Origin: Lamellibrachia columna
Taxonomy: Eukaryota; Annelida; Polychaeta; Sabellida; Siboglinidae
NCBI GenBank assembly: GCA_963662155.1
Contig: OY759267.1
Span: 35,816,976-35,880,975, forward strand
Length of the DNA: 64,000 nucleotides
Direction: 5' to 3'
The notes under the pieces were generated by a model. It had not been told where the DNA came from. It saw only the letters and a list, made by a program, of their open reading frames with translations, and did no database searches. Numbering within the stretch: position 1 is the stretch's first letter; every line of letters begins with the position of its first letter. The translations under genes were made by a program, and so were the position numbers. This document shows positions 13,037 through 23,542 of the stretch, piece by piece.

Positions 13037-13627
13037 GTAATGAATACAACGAAGAGCAACTAAGATGATTCCAGAATTAAGAGACCTTAGTTACGAAAGT
13101 CGCTTATTACAATGTGGTTTGACAACACTAGAGACCAGGAGACTAAGAGGAGACCAAATAGAAGTGTTTAAAATAGTGAACGGTTATGAGGATGTTGATA
13201 GGAATATGTTCTTCAAACTTAAAGAAGGCAGTAGAACCAGAGGACACAAAGCAGCATTAGTTAAGGAGCAGTGTAGGTTGGACATGAGAAAGTACTCTTT
13301 CTCACAGAGGGTGATAAATGAATGGAACAAACTGCCAAATGATTGTGTTTATGCTAGTAGTGTGAATATGTTTAAAAATAGAATTGACAGATATCTGATA
13401 AGGGCGGGCATAGATGAGAAAATTGTTGGACTCTCGATAAGCCAATGGCTTCCTTGTCCACTTGCCATCAGGAACTTGTTGTTCGAGATGTCAATCTTGT
13501 TAAACCTTGTTAAACCTTGTTAAACCTTGTTAAATCTTGTTAAACCTTGTTAAATCTTGTTAAATCTTGTTAAATCTTGTTAAATCTTGTTAAATCTTGT
13601 TAAATCTTGTTAAATCTTGTTAAATCC
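13037..13627 (+). mobile_element. CR1-like LINE copy C, 3' end with long tail
   Basis: The frame 13065-13523 gives an uninterrupted family C-terminus (IPELRDLSYESRLLQCG, then LETRRLRGDQIEVFKIVNGY, then FSQRVINEWNKLPNDC). It is cleaner than copies A, B or D. It runs into 3' UTR and about thirteen tandem decamers. Confidence 0.8.
13493..13627 (+). repeat. 10-bp tandem repeat, LINE 3' tail
   Basis: About thirteen copies of TTGTTAAAYC occur, with early units carrying ACC and later units ATC. This is the expanded form of the 2-copy tail seen at 10473-10492. CR1/L2-type LINEs commonly end in such short repeats. Confidence 0.9.
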
Positions 13628-13716
13628 TTTCTTCATCTTGTCTGCTGGGACATCGTTGACAGGTCAGTCACGCGGTCACTTTGCAAGTTTGTTTACATGT
13701 TTTATTGGTAGCATCC

Positions 13717-15708
13717 CAGTAGCCCCTGTCCCAGTAGCCCCCGAGGTGTGAGAATTGAGTGCCAGTAGCCCCCCCGAAGTGTGAGAATTGAGTGCCACTA
13801 GCCCTCCAGTCAGTATGCTGTTGATTTAACACACCCCCTCTTTCTAGATATTTCTAATTGTAGGAAGAGTTAATCATTTGAAGGGTCAACCATTTGAAGC
13901 TCCATGTAACTTTCACACATCAATTGTGTGGTATGAAAAGCTCACTGTCCTAAGAGTTAAAGTAAATCCTCTACATAAAGCTTGTTAGAGGTGAGCAAAA
14001 CCCAATTTAACTCACACATAAAAGCTAATTGCCCTGATCCAGGTAAAAGCTATTGAAAGTCAATTGCCCTAACATTTAACTGAATAAACTATTGATTGTG
14101 GATTTGTGGTGTTCTGTGCCTGTCAGTTCACACATTTCTAGCCAATAAGGAAAGGATATGTTGAGCTGCTCTGCTGAGTTTCATGTTAAATTTTAAATTT
14201 GAGTTTGGAATCTGCTCTGCCCCAATACCAGCATGTCAAGTCATCACTGTACCGTGAACGGAGGAAACGCTTCCCCCTAATGCCTTCCACAAGAGGTGAC
14301 ATTGACCTGGACAGCCAGTGGACAACTACGGTTCAATGAGATCGGTTCCTGCTTGGCGAAGATGGCGATGGAGCCGACAAAATAATAGCGTTTGCATCCA
14401 ACTCTGCTCTGCATGCGCTAGCGAATGCTGATACCCATCACATGGATGGGACGTTTGCAACAGCACCAAGGCTGTTTTATCAAATAGTCACATTGCATGT
14501 ATTCGTTCTTGGGGTGATGCTGCCACTTGTGTTTGGTCTGCTCCCCAACAAAGACGGGAACACCTACATTCGTTTCCTCAGTTTGGTGAAGGAAAAGTCT
14601 GAATCAATCGGATTCACCATCAGCCCCCAACGTATCATGCAGGATTTTGAGAAAGGTCTGATGAATGCCTGCGTACACGTGTTCCAAGGAGTGATTGTCA
14701 AGAGGTGCTACTTCCACTACGCCCAGTGTCTGTGGCAGAGAATCCAAGGTATCGGACTATCCGTGAGCTACAGAGAGAACGCTGACCACAGGAATTGGTT
14801 TCGTATGCTAGTAGCGATGCCATTCGTCCCCGTGCCACATGTGAAAGACGCATTTCAATTTATCAATAACACAGCACCAGATGCACCCCATGTACGATAC
14901 TTCAATGACTACTTCGACAGGACATGGATGAACGGGCAGTATCCAATAGAAATGTGGAATTCCTTTAAATATGACGGCCCTCGCACCAACAATCACGTTG
15001 AAGGGTATCATACACGACTCATGCGGAAGGCAGGCAAGATACACCCCAATATCTTTGAGGTGGTCGAGCTGTTCAGCCAAGAGGAAGCCGCATCACTCGT
15101 CTCCATCCTCCAGATACAGTCGGGTCAGCCCGCTCCCAAGCGCAGGAAGGAGTACATCAACCTTGATGCTCGTTTGGACCAACTTGGACTGGAATACATG
15201 TTATGTGACCGGGGAATTGAGTCATATCTCAGTGCCATTGGACACATGATGGACAATTTCACTTAATTTCATTGACTAGTCATGCTTGCATATGGATATG
15301 GTATTATATGTGCAAACAACTTATTATCAACTTTGATATGACATTGTAATGTTTTCCCACAACAATGTTTTGATTACTGCTATGAACACAGCATTATTTT
15401 TATGTTACATTTCCATTTACTGTCTATTTCTCTTAATGGTTGGTTACCTGTATCTGTGTATAACAAATAAAAGAGGGTTTTTACAGTTTCCCTCCAATAA
15501 AAAAGTCCAACATTCCTTGACTATGCACCAGATATATGACTATTTTCTTATTTAAAATCAGGTACCTACATTTGTTCAGCCCTAAAGTTAAGATGGGATA
15601 GAACACTGAATGGAACAGCCAGGTGGCTTTGGCAAAATGGTAAGTAGTGCCACTAGCCCCCGTTAGTGCCAGTAGCCCCCGGGGGGCTAGTGGGACGGGG
15701 GCTAGGGG
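13717..15708 (+). mobile_element. MULE-type DNA transposon with G/C-rich inverted termini
   Basis: The left end (13717-13743) and the complement of the right end (15680-15708) match as imperfect inverted repeats built on cagtagcccctgtcccagtagccc. Related 'agtgccagtagcccc' motifs repeat inside both ends. The enclosed transposase-like sequence supports a MULE of about 2 kb. I could not identify a convincing 8-10 bp target duplication, so the exact borders are uncertain. Confidence 0.6.
14224..15266 (+). pseudogene. MULE (Mutator-like) transposase, 274-codon open frame plus upstream part behind one stop
   Basis: The product would be the cut-and-paste transposase of the enclosing element. The open frame from ATG 14442 begins MDGTF, the first catalytic-aspartate block of MULE transposases. 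It continues with QDFEKG (second Asp, residue about 68), CYFHYAQCLW, and TNNHVEGYH, all in the family order. In the same frame upstream (about 14224-14441) coding similarity continues: SSLYRERRKRFP, then GDIDLD, then DRFLLGEDG. A single TGA at 14337-14339 lies where these proteins normally read through. The true N-terminus, usually a FLYWCH-type zinc finger, is not visible and may be lost or in another exon. A translated start at 14442 would lack the N-terminal domain. The main frame is otherwise intact, so decay is recent or the stop is polymorphic. Confidence 0.7.
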
Positions 15709-16290
15709 TACTAGACCATTTTATCTCCCGCCAAAATGAGCAAAACACCCTCCAGAACTTCAAACATACACTGCTACACGATAATATAGTTAGATAGATC
15801 AATTACTACTTACACATGTACTTGAAGAATGGATATTTATGAACTTTCAACAACTACGACGAGAAAGACAAACTTGAAACAACAGCGGGCTAATAATTTA
15901 TTATTATGACATGTGTGTGGCACCACCTAACGTTCAAATAGCTAGATAATTATTGGCGTCAGTGGATAGTGATAGGGGGTTGTTTTATTTGTACAGTACA
16001 TTACTACCCAGACCTAGCCAAAATAAAAATAAATATTTTTGTGTTAATAAATGATCATTGAAAGACATACAATTGTTTTATTCGTGAATCAATGTGAATC
16101 CCGGATTTGCAAGAATCATGAAATTTTCACCTTAAAAAACAAAATACTTTCACCTAAAGAAATAAAACAGGATGTATATCAAAGTAAAGAACGTTTATTC
16201 AGCTTTACAGGCATATGCACACTTTTATTATAGGTGGTCTATGTTGGCTGCTATGGACCGTTAAAGGCACCCCCTATAAATGGGCCTCTC
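15267..16290. other. no gene; MULE 3' region and AT-rich sequence
   Basis: Up to 15708 this is the non-coding 3' part of the MULE. From 15709 to 16290 nothing is recognizable. Confidence 0.5.
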
Positions 16291-16299
16291 TGGGTACAC

Positions 16300-16626
16300 G
16301 TTTTTGGGTTCAGCCTCCTGTTACGTTTCCCATTGGCAACCATGTTAACATTTTGCACGATTATAAGAAAACAGGACCATAAAAAATTCTGAAACTGAAT
16401 ATTGACCAATTTCTGCATAAATTACTATGCACCTGTGCCTTGTGGTGAAAAAAATTTCCAAAAATCCTTCCGCCTATTTAAATCATCTAAAAATCCACGG
16501 TTACACTGCTAACATGTTCTACCAGCAAAATTGCCAATGTGTCTGCTCAAATGCAGTTATGTCAGATGGTATGATCTTTTGAAAACTACACATATCTAAA
16601 ATTACTGTGCCGTACATTCGTTTGTA
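16300..16626 (+). repeat. diverged copy of the 450-bp MITE family
   Basis: Shared blocks such as 'ccatgttaacattttg' and 'gattataagaaaac', and the closing 'gtacattcgt', occur in the same order as in the copies at 16627 and 18528. There are many more substitutions. It directly precedes the next copy. Confidence 0.6.
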
Positions 16627-17076
16627 GGAGTCAGACCACAGTTGAGAATTGCATTGGTGGCCATGTTAACGTTTTGTCTGATTATAAGAAAACGTGACCA
16701 CTAAAAATTCTGAAACTTTTTCACAGCAACTGCCATCATCTCGTTGACATGCTGACCAAGTTTTATCAAAATCACATACCTTCAGCTCTTTTAAAACGCC
16801 CCGACGTGCGATGCCCATCAATTTTGACAAAAATAGTCATGTATTCATGCGCCAACGTGGCCCATAGCAGAAAAATTCCCATAAATCCCTCCGCCTGTTA
16901 AACTCTCAAAAAAATGCACCATTTCACAGCCTATAGCTTCTACAAACAAACCTGTGAATATGCCTGCTTAATTGCATTTATGTCACATCATATGAATTCT
17001 TTAAATTCACATATCGCAATTTAATACGCCCTACATTTGAAACAATAAACAGGAAGGTCAACTGTAGTCTAACCCC
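16627..17076 (+). mobile_element. MITE, copy 1 (about 450 bp)
   Basis: It starts ggagtcagaccacagttga and ends with the complement of a near-identical sequence (ggtcaactgtagtctaacccc). It has no open frame. It is a long, alignable match to 18528-18991. The superfamily is not determined because no clear target duplication is seen. Confidence 0.75.
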
Positions 17077-17101
17077 AAATAGGGAATTTGGGGTTAGACT
17101 A
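17065..17101. repeat. perfect 16-bp inverted repeat at the MITE edge
   Basis: Positions 17065-17080 and 17086-17101 are exact reverse complements around a 5-nt loop (aggga). The left arm overlaps the MITE terminus, so the terminus is repeated in inverted form just outside the element. Confidence 0.9.
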
Positions 17102-17113
17102 GTGTCAAATTTT

Positions 17114-17334
17114 ATATCAAGTTGCGGCACAGTGTATATGTAGACACATTATGGAATACTCCTGCTTGTCAAGTCATTATTATTTGTTTGACAGCCAAGT
17201 CTAAACAATGCTTTGCCCGTATTATTAGCTGAAAACCAGTCACATAATTTAATTATAGGTCGATTTTGACACTTGATAAATCATAGATCATGTACACTAG
17301 ATTTACATGAATCAATGAAGCCTGCTTACTGCCC
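17114..17334 (+). repeat. dispersed repeat, copy 2
   Basis: This is the second copy of the repeat at 517-740, in the same orientation. It starts immediately after the MITE-edge palindrome. Confidence 0.75.
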
Positions 17335-18527
17335 CTTTGAATATACTAATGAGTTTATTTTTAAATTAGTATTCATATAATTGCTTGATTTTAAACCAAA
17401 CATGGCATAACTTTGTAAGAAAATTTGACATTTTTCACATTTAACATGATTTAGGGTAAATTCCAATGTGTCAGGTTTGTCAAATTGTATTGTTTGTGTG
17501 ACTGCTTTCATACTTCTAGTTGATAAGATACAAGGCGAACAGCTTGATGTCGATACGCCACCATAAAAGGGTATCACATGTCCAGATGCCAATCGTGGCT
17601 AGATTTGAAAATGCTGATCTACGCAGTGCTTCTAGTGGGTGTGGCACAACCAAAATACAACTATTCTGTCCAAATTTGTCACACAATGTTGCTAACACAC
17701 TGGGCCACAAGACAAATATCACCAGTGACCGCTCTAGTCCAAAACGGCTACCTGTTCCGTCACATACTTGTGTCATACCCCGTAATTTTCGCAAACTTTC
17801 CATTTTGGCATCCGATCTGTACCATGATGTTCGTGATTGCTACTGCTGTCTGCCTTTTCCAAGCAAACTGTTCATTTTTCCTATCAACCTGTGCCTATAG
17901 GAATGATTATATCTTATGTTAACCACTTCAGAGTTATGGTTAGCTAGGGATGGGGTTGCTAGAGATGGGGTTAGCCAGGGATGTGGTTAGCTAGAGATGG
18001 GGTTAGTATTGATTTTGGAAAGGCAACAGTTATTGTTGATATTAAAAATTGCTCATTGTAGACTTTTAGCTTACCACAAGCTCTATGATGCTATTATAGC
18101 ATATGAAAAATAAACAAATTGTATTTATTAGCAATGAAATATCATGTTACACATCAACTTGCGCAATATATCAGCTCGTGCACATCAAACGTTATAGTAC
18201 AAAACTAAAATGTACATTTATTTGACATGTTTTATATTTAGTAGATCGGTTATAGGACACCTCCTAAAGGACACTGTTAAACAGTTTAAATAGTAGTGTA
18301 ATGTAATGATCTTGTTCACTAGATGGAATCAATAACATATATAAATATGAGCCCTAATTATATTATCATAATTTCAAATTATAAAAATGATAAGAAATTT
18401 TTTATAACAAACTAATAATTTCATCCAAATTACGTGTAACATCCACAATTAAGCTAATAACAACGACCGAAACATAAGCATATCAACATTTTATAACCGT
18501 GTTTGTGACCCCGACTTCCGTCTAATT
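17335..18527. other. no recognizable gene
   Basis: Two overlapping open frames on the plus strand (17520-17922) have no family signal. The remainder is AT-rich. Confidence 0.4.
17939..18007 (+). repeat. minisatellite, about 17-bp unit
   Basis: Four variants of 'ggttagctagagatggg' occur in tandem. Confidence 0.8.
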
Positions 18528-18991
18528 GGAGTCAGACCACAGTTGAGAATTTCATTGGTGGCCATGTTAACGTTTTTTCTGATTATAAGAAAACATGACC
18601 ACTAAAAATTCTAAAACTTTTTCATAGCAACTGCCATCATCTCATTGACATGCTGACCAAGTTTATCAAAATCACATACCTCCAGCTCTTTTATAACACC
18701 CCGACGTGCAATGCCCATCCATTTAAAAAAAAATAGCCATGTATTCATGTGCCCACGAAGCCCATATATATATAGCAGAAAAATTCCCATAAAACCCTCC
18801 GCTGTTAAACTCTCAAAAAAATGAAACATTTCACAGCCAATATAGCTTCTACAAACAAACCTGTGAATATGCCTGCTCAATTGCACTTATGTCACATCAT
18901 ATGAATTCTTTAAATTCACATATCGCAATTTAATACGCCCTATACATTCGTGTGAAACAATAAACAGGAAGGTCAACTGTGGTCTTACTCC
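18528..18991 (+). mobile_element. MITE, copy 2 (464 bp)
   Basis: The terminal inverted repeats are ggagtcagaccacagttga and the complement of ggtcaactgtggtcttactcc. It matches 16627-17076 over its length. A short (AT)n insertion near 18764 is one of the few length differences. Confidence 0.8.
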
Positions 18992-19830
18992 TGTAACACA
19001 TCAGGAAGTCTAACTGAGGCATGAACCCTTTGGTCGACTTGCTGATCATAGCACTACTAGCGCCGCCTAACGAGCTCCGGCATTTCTATAAAAGGGTATG
19101 CAACTAGGAGTGACCCAACTCACCTTTCAGCATCCGTATCTCGGCATTGCGATGCGTAATCCGAATACTATGACCACACACAAATGTCCCAATGAATAAA
19201 CTTTCACTATACCTACTTGTCATTAAAAACATATATGGATTTCTTACGAAAATAGGTATGTTTACGACTGTACACACAAAAATCACATAAAACCACATAC
19301 GGTCACGTGACAATGTTGCCCGAAGTGAGGTGTGACACCCTTTGTTAACCAAATAGTCTACCCAACAAAAGGAGCCAATGATCAGTCTTGCAAAGGTTAT
19401 GTTTACGCGTATATATTATATATAGCAGGCGATTACATTATTTTTTAACATAACACCTCATATCTGCTGATTTGTACGTACTTGCCTCATATCTGCTGAT
19501 TTGTACGTACTTGCAATTATAAAAGAAATAATGTTTTATTTCATTAAGAAAACTTCACTTATTCGCCACATGCAAGAGGACACCTGTCAACTGCTGTAGA
19601 ACGCGAGGGAGGGAGGGTGCTTCTGCTTGTATGTGCTTCTGCTTGTATGTGATTCTGCTTGAAGATAGATGTCTGTTAGGTCAGGGCATTTATCAAGTTG
19701 TGGCCGTAGAATTTTGCTTATGCCTTACCGGATCTCTGCGTCGGAAACTGCCAGCAATCCAGACGAAGTTGTTTGCACCACTCTGTCAAAGTCATCCTGG
19801 CTTAGCCGTAGCAACCAAACCCCACAGCTA
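18992..19830. other. no gene; short tandem duplications
   Basis: A 30-bp direct duplication (catatctgctgatttgtacg...) lies at about 19454-19513, and a short 'cttctgcttgtatgtg' repeat at 19618-19662. Otherwise nothing is recognizable. Confidence 0.5.
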
Positions 19831-19835
19831 TAGCT

Positions 19836-19950
<115 letters not shown>

Positions 19951-20431
19951 GTCATGTGTTGTCTCCTCCATTGTAAAATCCCATGTAAATCCAAGTAAAA
20001 TTACTAATGAAAGTGACAAAACCGTTATCTGAATGCAAAGACGTCTAATCCGCCTGAGAATCCAAATGACAGTAACATGAGACCAGTATGTTAAGGGGGT
20101 GGGGACAAATTGTCACCAGTGCAGCCTCCGTCTGTTAAGTTACATAAAAGCAGAGCAAGTCACATTATAATATATTTACAGACATCGGTCAACGTTTGTT
20201 TATTTCAGTTAATTGGACACTGTCACGTTTCATTCTATAAGAGGTTTATGTGATGATGCAAATGCGTAGTAACATTTTAATAGGACATGACAGGCATGAA
20301 ATGTTGACCAGTGGTTTGGTGGCGTCATACTAACCCACTGTGCAGCAGTGACTAGAGTAGACCATAGTCTAGTAGTGGAGTAGACAGATTTAAACTACAA
20401 TCTTAGTAAGAACATGAAACAAATATGCTAT

Positions 20432-20563
<132 letters not shown>

Positions 20564-20572
20564 GCAATAACC

Positions 20573-20927
20573 AACACAAGTCAGATGTAGTAGAGATTGA
20601 AAAGGGCCAAATAAATGACGTTTTATTGCAAAGTGGACTGCTTATCACGCAGCCACTTTGGGAAGCACATTAACAGGAATGTGAGCTCCTCAAAGCAAAC
20701 CAGACAGGAACTGAACATATGTACAGCCCCGTCCGGCAAGTTTCTCAGAGCCCACATTCCTACAGGCATGACGATAACATATATACATCAAGAAGTCGTC
20801 ATGAACATGTAATGCAAAGAATACAGACATTCCACCACCAATACACAAATTTAATTACAAACAGGTGGGGCCATTTCGCCACAAGGTCACCCACAAACAT
20901 GTGACCACCCCACCGCGACCTAACCTT
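20573..20927 (-). promoter_or_regulatory. 3' untranslated end of the YR retrotransposon with AATAAA
   Basis: A plus-strand 'tttatt' at 20622-20627 reads AATAAA on the coding strand, 300 nt after the recombinase stop. About 320 bp of this region are nearly identical to 34106-34413 in the short derivative. Confidence 0.6.
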
Positions 20928-21878
20928 TTAAGCAATTCTGATATACTTCCTAAAAGCATCTGAGCTCCACCTGCCTGCTGCCCTGATTTGTGCATCTGAC
21001 TCCCCCCGCAAGGCCGCTGCGGTAGCTGCGCCGATGCGAAAACTGTGACCCTCAAATGAACTAGACTTGTATCCGCAAAAACTGAGGAGCCGTTTCAGAG
21101 ACACATCGAATTCACCCCGGAGCATAGGTGAGCCATCCGGGTAACCAAAAAGGATACCTTGCACTGGGCCTCTGGCCTGAATAAACTCCCTCAAGAAAGC
21201 TGCCGGGTGGATGAGTGACCCTTCTAGGCATTCCCCTCTCACCTGCAGAGATTGCGGACCGTGGCGAGCACTGTGCTTAAAACGGCGGAAAGATACATTT
21301 ATAAGGTCACCGGTCAACGTGACATCTCCCACGTGGAGACAGCCCTGCGTCATGTTCCTCGACCTGGGCACCATTTCTCCGACTCGCAAGTAGGCCCTGA
21401 AGGCAATGACCATCATGGCTCGGAGCATAGTGCACGTATAGGTTGATGCGAAAACAGTGGGGAGAGCCTGCACCAGGCAAGAAAGGATGGGTAGTGTGAC
21501 AGGCAGGCGGACATCAGGAACAGATCCAAGATTCCGAGCGCCAGCCAGCAGCTTGACTACGATGAAGTTGCTAGTTGGATCTGGTAGGCCATTAATCTTG
21601 TGAAAATAGGCTAGTGCTGACACATTGGAAACAATTGTGGCAGGGGCAGCACCACTGGCATGCAGGTGTGCCACGAAGAGGAGGATCATTGCCACCGGTA
21701 TTGGCAAAGAGGGATACATACCAAGCGACTGAAAGAAAGTTACTAACTTACCCCACGCCCGCTGATAGTGGGCTCTCGTAGATGGCGCCAGTGAAGCCTC
21801 TAGCAACCGACTCAGAGATTCCCCAAGCCCGCTGGGGAGATACTGTAGGGAATTTCCCGCGGGCTGGCTTCTGCCCAT
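20928..21878 (-). CDS. tyrosine recombinase (YR) of the retrotransposon
   Basis: The product would integrate the circular DNA copy of the element by site-specific recombination, replacing a DDE integrase. The 316-residue frame has an N-terminal SAM-like DNA-binding region (LAPSTRAHYQRAWGKL, residues 30-45). It has the catalytic arginine in AYLRVGE (R165), a basic RRFKHS segment (about 198-203), HSFR (H278, R281), GRW (303-304) and the nucleophile tyrosine in FRKYIR (Y312). The full R-H-R-Y set is present. It overlaps the end of the RT frame by 67 nt, which suggests reinitiation or frameshifting. The frame ends 4 residues after Tyr312, as is common in this family. Confidence 0.88.
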   Translation of the reverse strand: MGRSQPAGNSLQYLPSGLGESLSRLLEASLAPSTRAHYQRAWGKLVTFFQSLGMYPSLPIPVAMILLFVAHLHASGAAPATIVSNVSALAYFHKINGLPDPTSNFIVVKLLAGARNLGSVPDVRLPVTLPILSCLVQALPTVFASTYTCTMLRAMMVIAFRAYLRVGEMVPRSRNMTQGCLHVGDVTLTGDLINVSFRRFKHSARHGPQSLQVRGECLEGSLIHPAAFLREFIQARGPVQGILFGYPDGSPMLRGEFDVSLKRLLSFCGYKSSSFEGHSFRIGAATAAALRGESDAQIRAAGRWSSDAFRKYIRIA

Positions 21879-23542
21879 GGTGCCAGAGCTCGGAATTCCC
21901 GTACCTGTGAACGTGATAGTTTGTCAGCTAAAGTGTTGATCCTACCTGGAATATGGCGGGCAGTGAAATTGATGTTGAAACGCAAGCACGCTAAAACCAG
22001 TGGACGGATTAAGGCCATGATGTGGGGCTCGCGTGACGTTTGCTTGTTAATAATTGGCACAAGAGCCTCATTGTCTGTGTAGAAACACACACTTCTGTTT
22101 GCCCATCTACCGCCCCACACGATCACTGCTGCCATTATAGGGTACAGTTCTAGAACTGATATGTTGTATGAGCGCCATGATACTGGCCACTGCCCATAAA
22201 ACCATGCGCCACCATACAGTGCCCCGAAACCTATACTTCCGGAGGCATCAGTGTACAGGTGCAAGTGGTCGCCCGTAAGGAAGTTGTCATCTAGGAAAAA
22301 GGACCGGCCATTAAATAGAAGCAAGAACTCCTGCCATACCTGTAGATCGAGTTTTGCCTGACGAGTCAACCTGATGTGGTGATGGGGTTTCTGGACCCCT
22401 AATGTCATGTCTATGATTCTTCTCAGAAAAGCTCTACCTGGCACAATCACTGTGCAAGCAAAATTCAGGATGCCGATGAGTGACTGCAGAACTCTAAGTG
22501 TTACTTTCTGTTGTCTCTGAAAATCTTCCAGCAGTGCCTTAGCTTTCTCTAACTTATCCTCTGGCAGTCTAGCTTCCATAAGCACTGTATCTAAAGTAAT
22601 GCCGAGAAAAGTGATGACACGGGTAGGAGCCACTGTCTTCCCAGGTGCTAAGGGAACCCCGAGTTCGAGGCAAAGATTAACAAAAGCTTGTAGATCTTGT
22701 CCGCATTTCGCACGAGAATTGGCAATAAACAGAAAGTCATCGATAACATGAACAATCGCAGTCGCTCCCAGTTTGGACTTTGCGATCCACTCCAACGCAG
22801 TACTGAAAGACTCGAAGGTCGCACAAGCGCTGGAAACTCCCATTGGAAGGACAGCATCCATGAAAAACTTACCCTTCCACTGGAAACCCAAAAGCGGTCG
22901 GTCCCTTGGTGAGACTGGAATAATCCTAAAAGCTGATTCTATGTCCACTTTAGCCATAAAGACCTGACTACTGGGTAGCTGTTTGATGAGCCTAATAGCA
23001 TCCTGTATAGTTGCGTATTGGACAGCGGAAATTTCCTTGGGAATGAAATCATTTACCGAGGAACCCTCTGGGTAGGCTAAGTGATGTATCGTTCGGAATT
23101 CCCCAGGACTCTTTTTAGGGACTACCCCCAAAGGGGAAATCCTGAAGTTGTCACTAGGGGGTGGCGTATCAAACGGACCTAAAATTCTGCCTAGCGCTAG
23201 CTCCTTCGCTATCTTGTTGTCTACTACTGCAGGGAATTCGATGGCAGACTTCAAATTGGTGACCCCTTTAGCTTGTTGTGCTGGTAAGCCAAAGCAGCCA
23301 ATTCTGAACCCGTGCTGAAAGCCATTGAGAAGATACTCAACAATATTACGATTGTAGCCGACAAGAAAGTATCTAAGTGCATCAGGGGAAACTGGGGTAG
23401 GCATACTATCTCCTGAAGACGGCTGGTCGCGAACTGGCAGTCGACGATTGGGTTGCAGGGATGCCGGTGGCTGAACTCGGTCGAGCAGGATTGGGTTGGG
23501 TGCGTTGCCTATAGCATCGTGCCGCTGAGTGGGGGCCACCAC
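21812..23542 (-). CDS. reverse transcriptase-RNase H of the YR retrotransposon
   Basis: The 576-residue protein would copy the element RNA into DNA and degrade the RNA strand. RT motifs include SPLGVVPKK (136-144), motif A MAKVDIESAF (Asp200), GFQWKG (219-224), PMGVSSAC (233-240) and motif C VIDDFLF (Asp268, Asp269). RNase H shows TDASGSIGFG (Asp432), VLELYPI (Glu465), YTDNEAL (Asp490) and LADKLSR (Asp540). That is the complete acidic set, followed by a short tail. The start lies inside the gag frame, and the similarity begins around residue 50, so residues 1-45 may be a linker. No methyltransferase domain follows. Confidence 0.88.
   Translation of the reverse strand: MVAPTQRHDAIGNAPNPILLDRVQPPASLQPNRRLPVRDQPSSGDSMPTPVSPDALRYFLVGYNRNIVEYLLNGFQHGFRIGCFGLPAQQAKGVTNLKSAIEFPAVVDNKIAKELALGRILGPFDTPPPSDNFRISPLGVVPKKSPGEFRTIHHLAYPEGSSVNDFIPKEISAVQYATIQDAIRLIKQLPSSQVFMAKVDIESAFRIIPVSPRDRPLLGFQWKGKFFMDAVLPMGVSSACATFESFSTALEWIAKSKLGATAIVHVIDDFLFIANSRAKCGQDLQAFVNLCLELGVPLAPGKTVAPTRVITFLGITLDTVLMEARLPEDKLEKAKALLEDFQRQQKVTLRVLQSLIGILNFACTVIVPGRAFLRRIIDMTLGVQKPHHHIRLTRQAKLDLQVWQEFLLLFNGRSFFLDDNFLTGDHLHLYTDASGSIGFGALYGGAWFYGQWPVSWRSYNISVLELYPIMAAVIVWGGRWANRSVCFYTDNEALVPIINKQTSREPHIMALIRPLVLACLRFNINFTARHIPGRINTLADKLSRSQVREFRALAPWAEASPREIPYSISPAGLGNL

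Noticed and set aside
17520..17922. Two overlapping 114-126-codon frames
   Set aside because: They are in different frames of one stretch, neither with a recognizable domain; likely chance.
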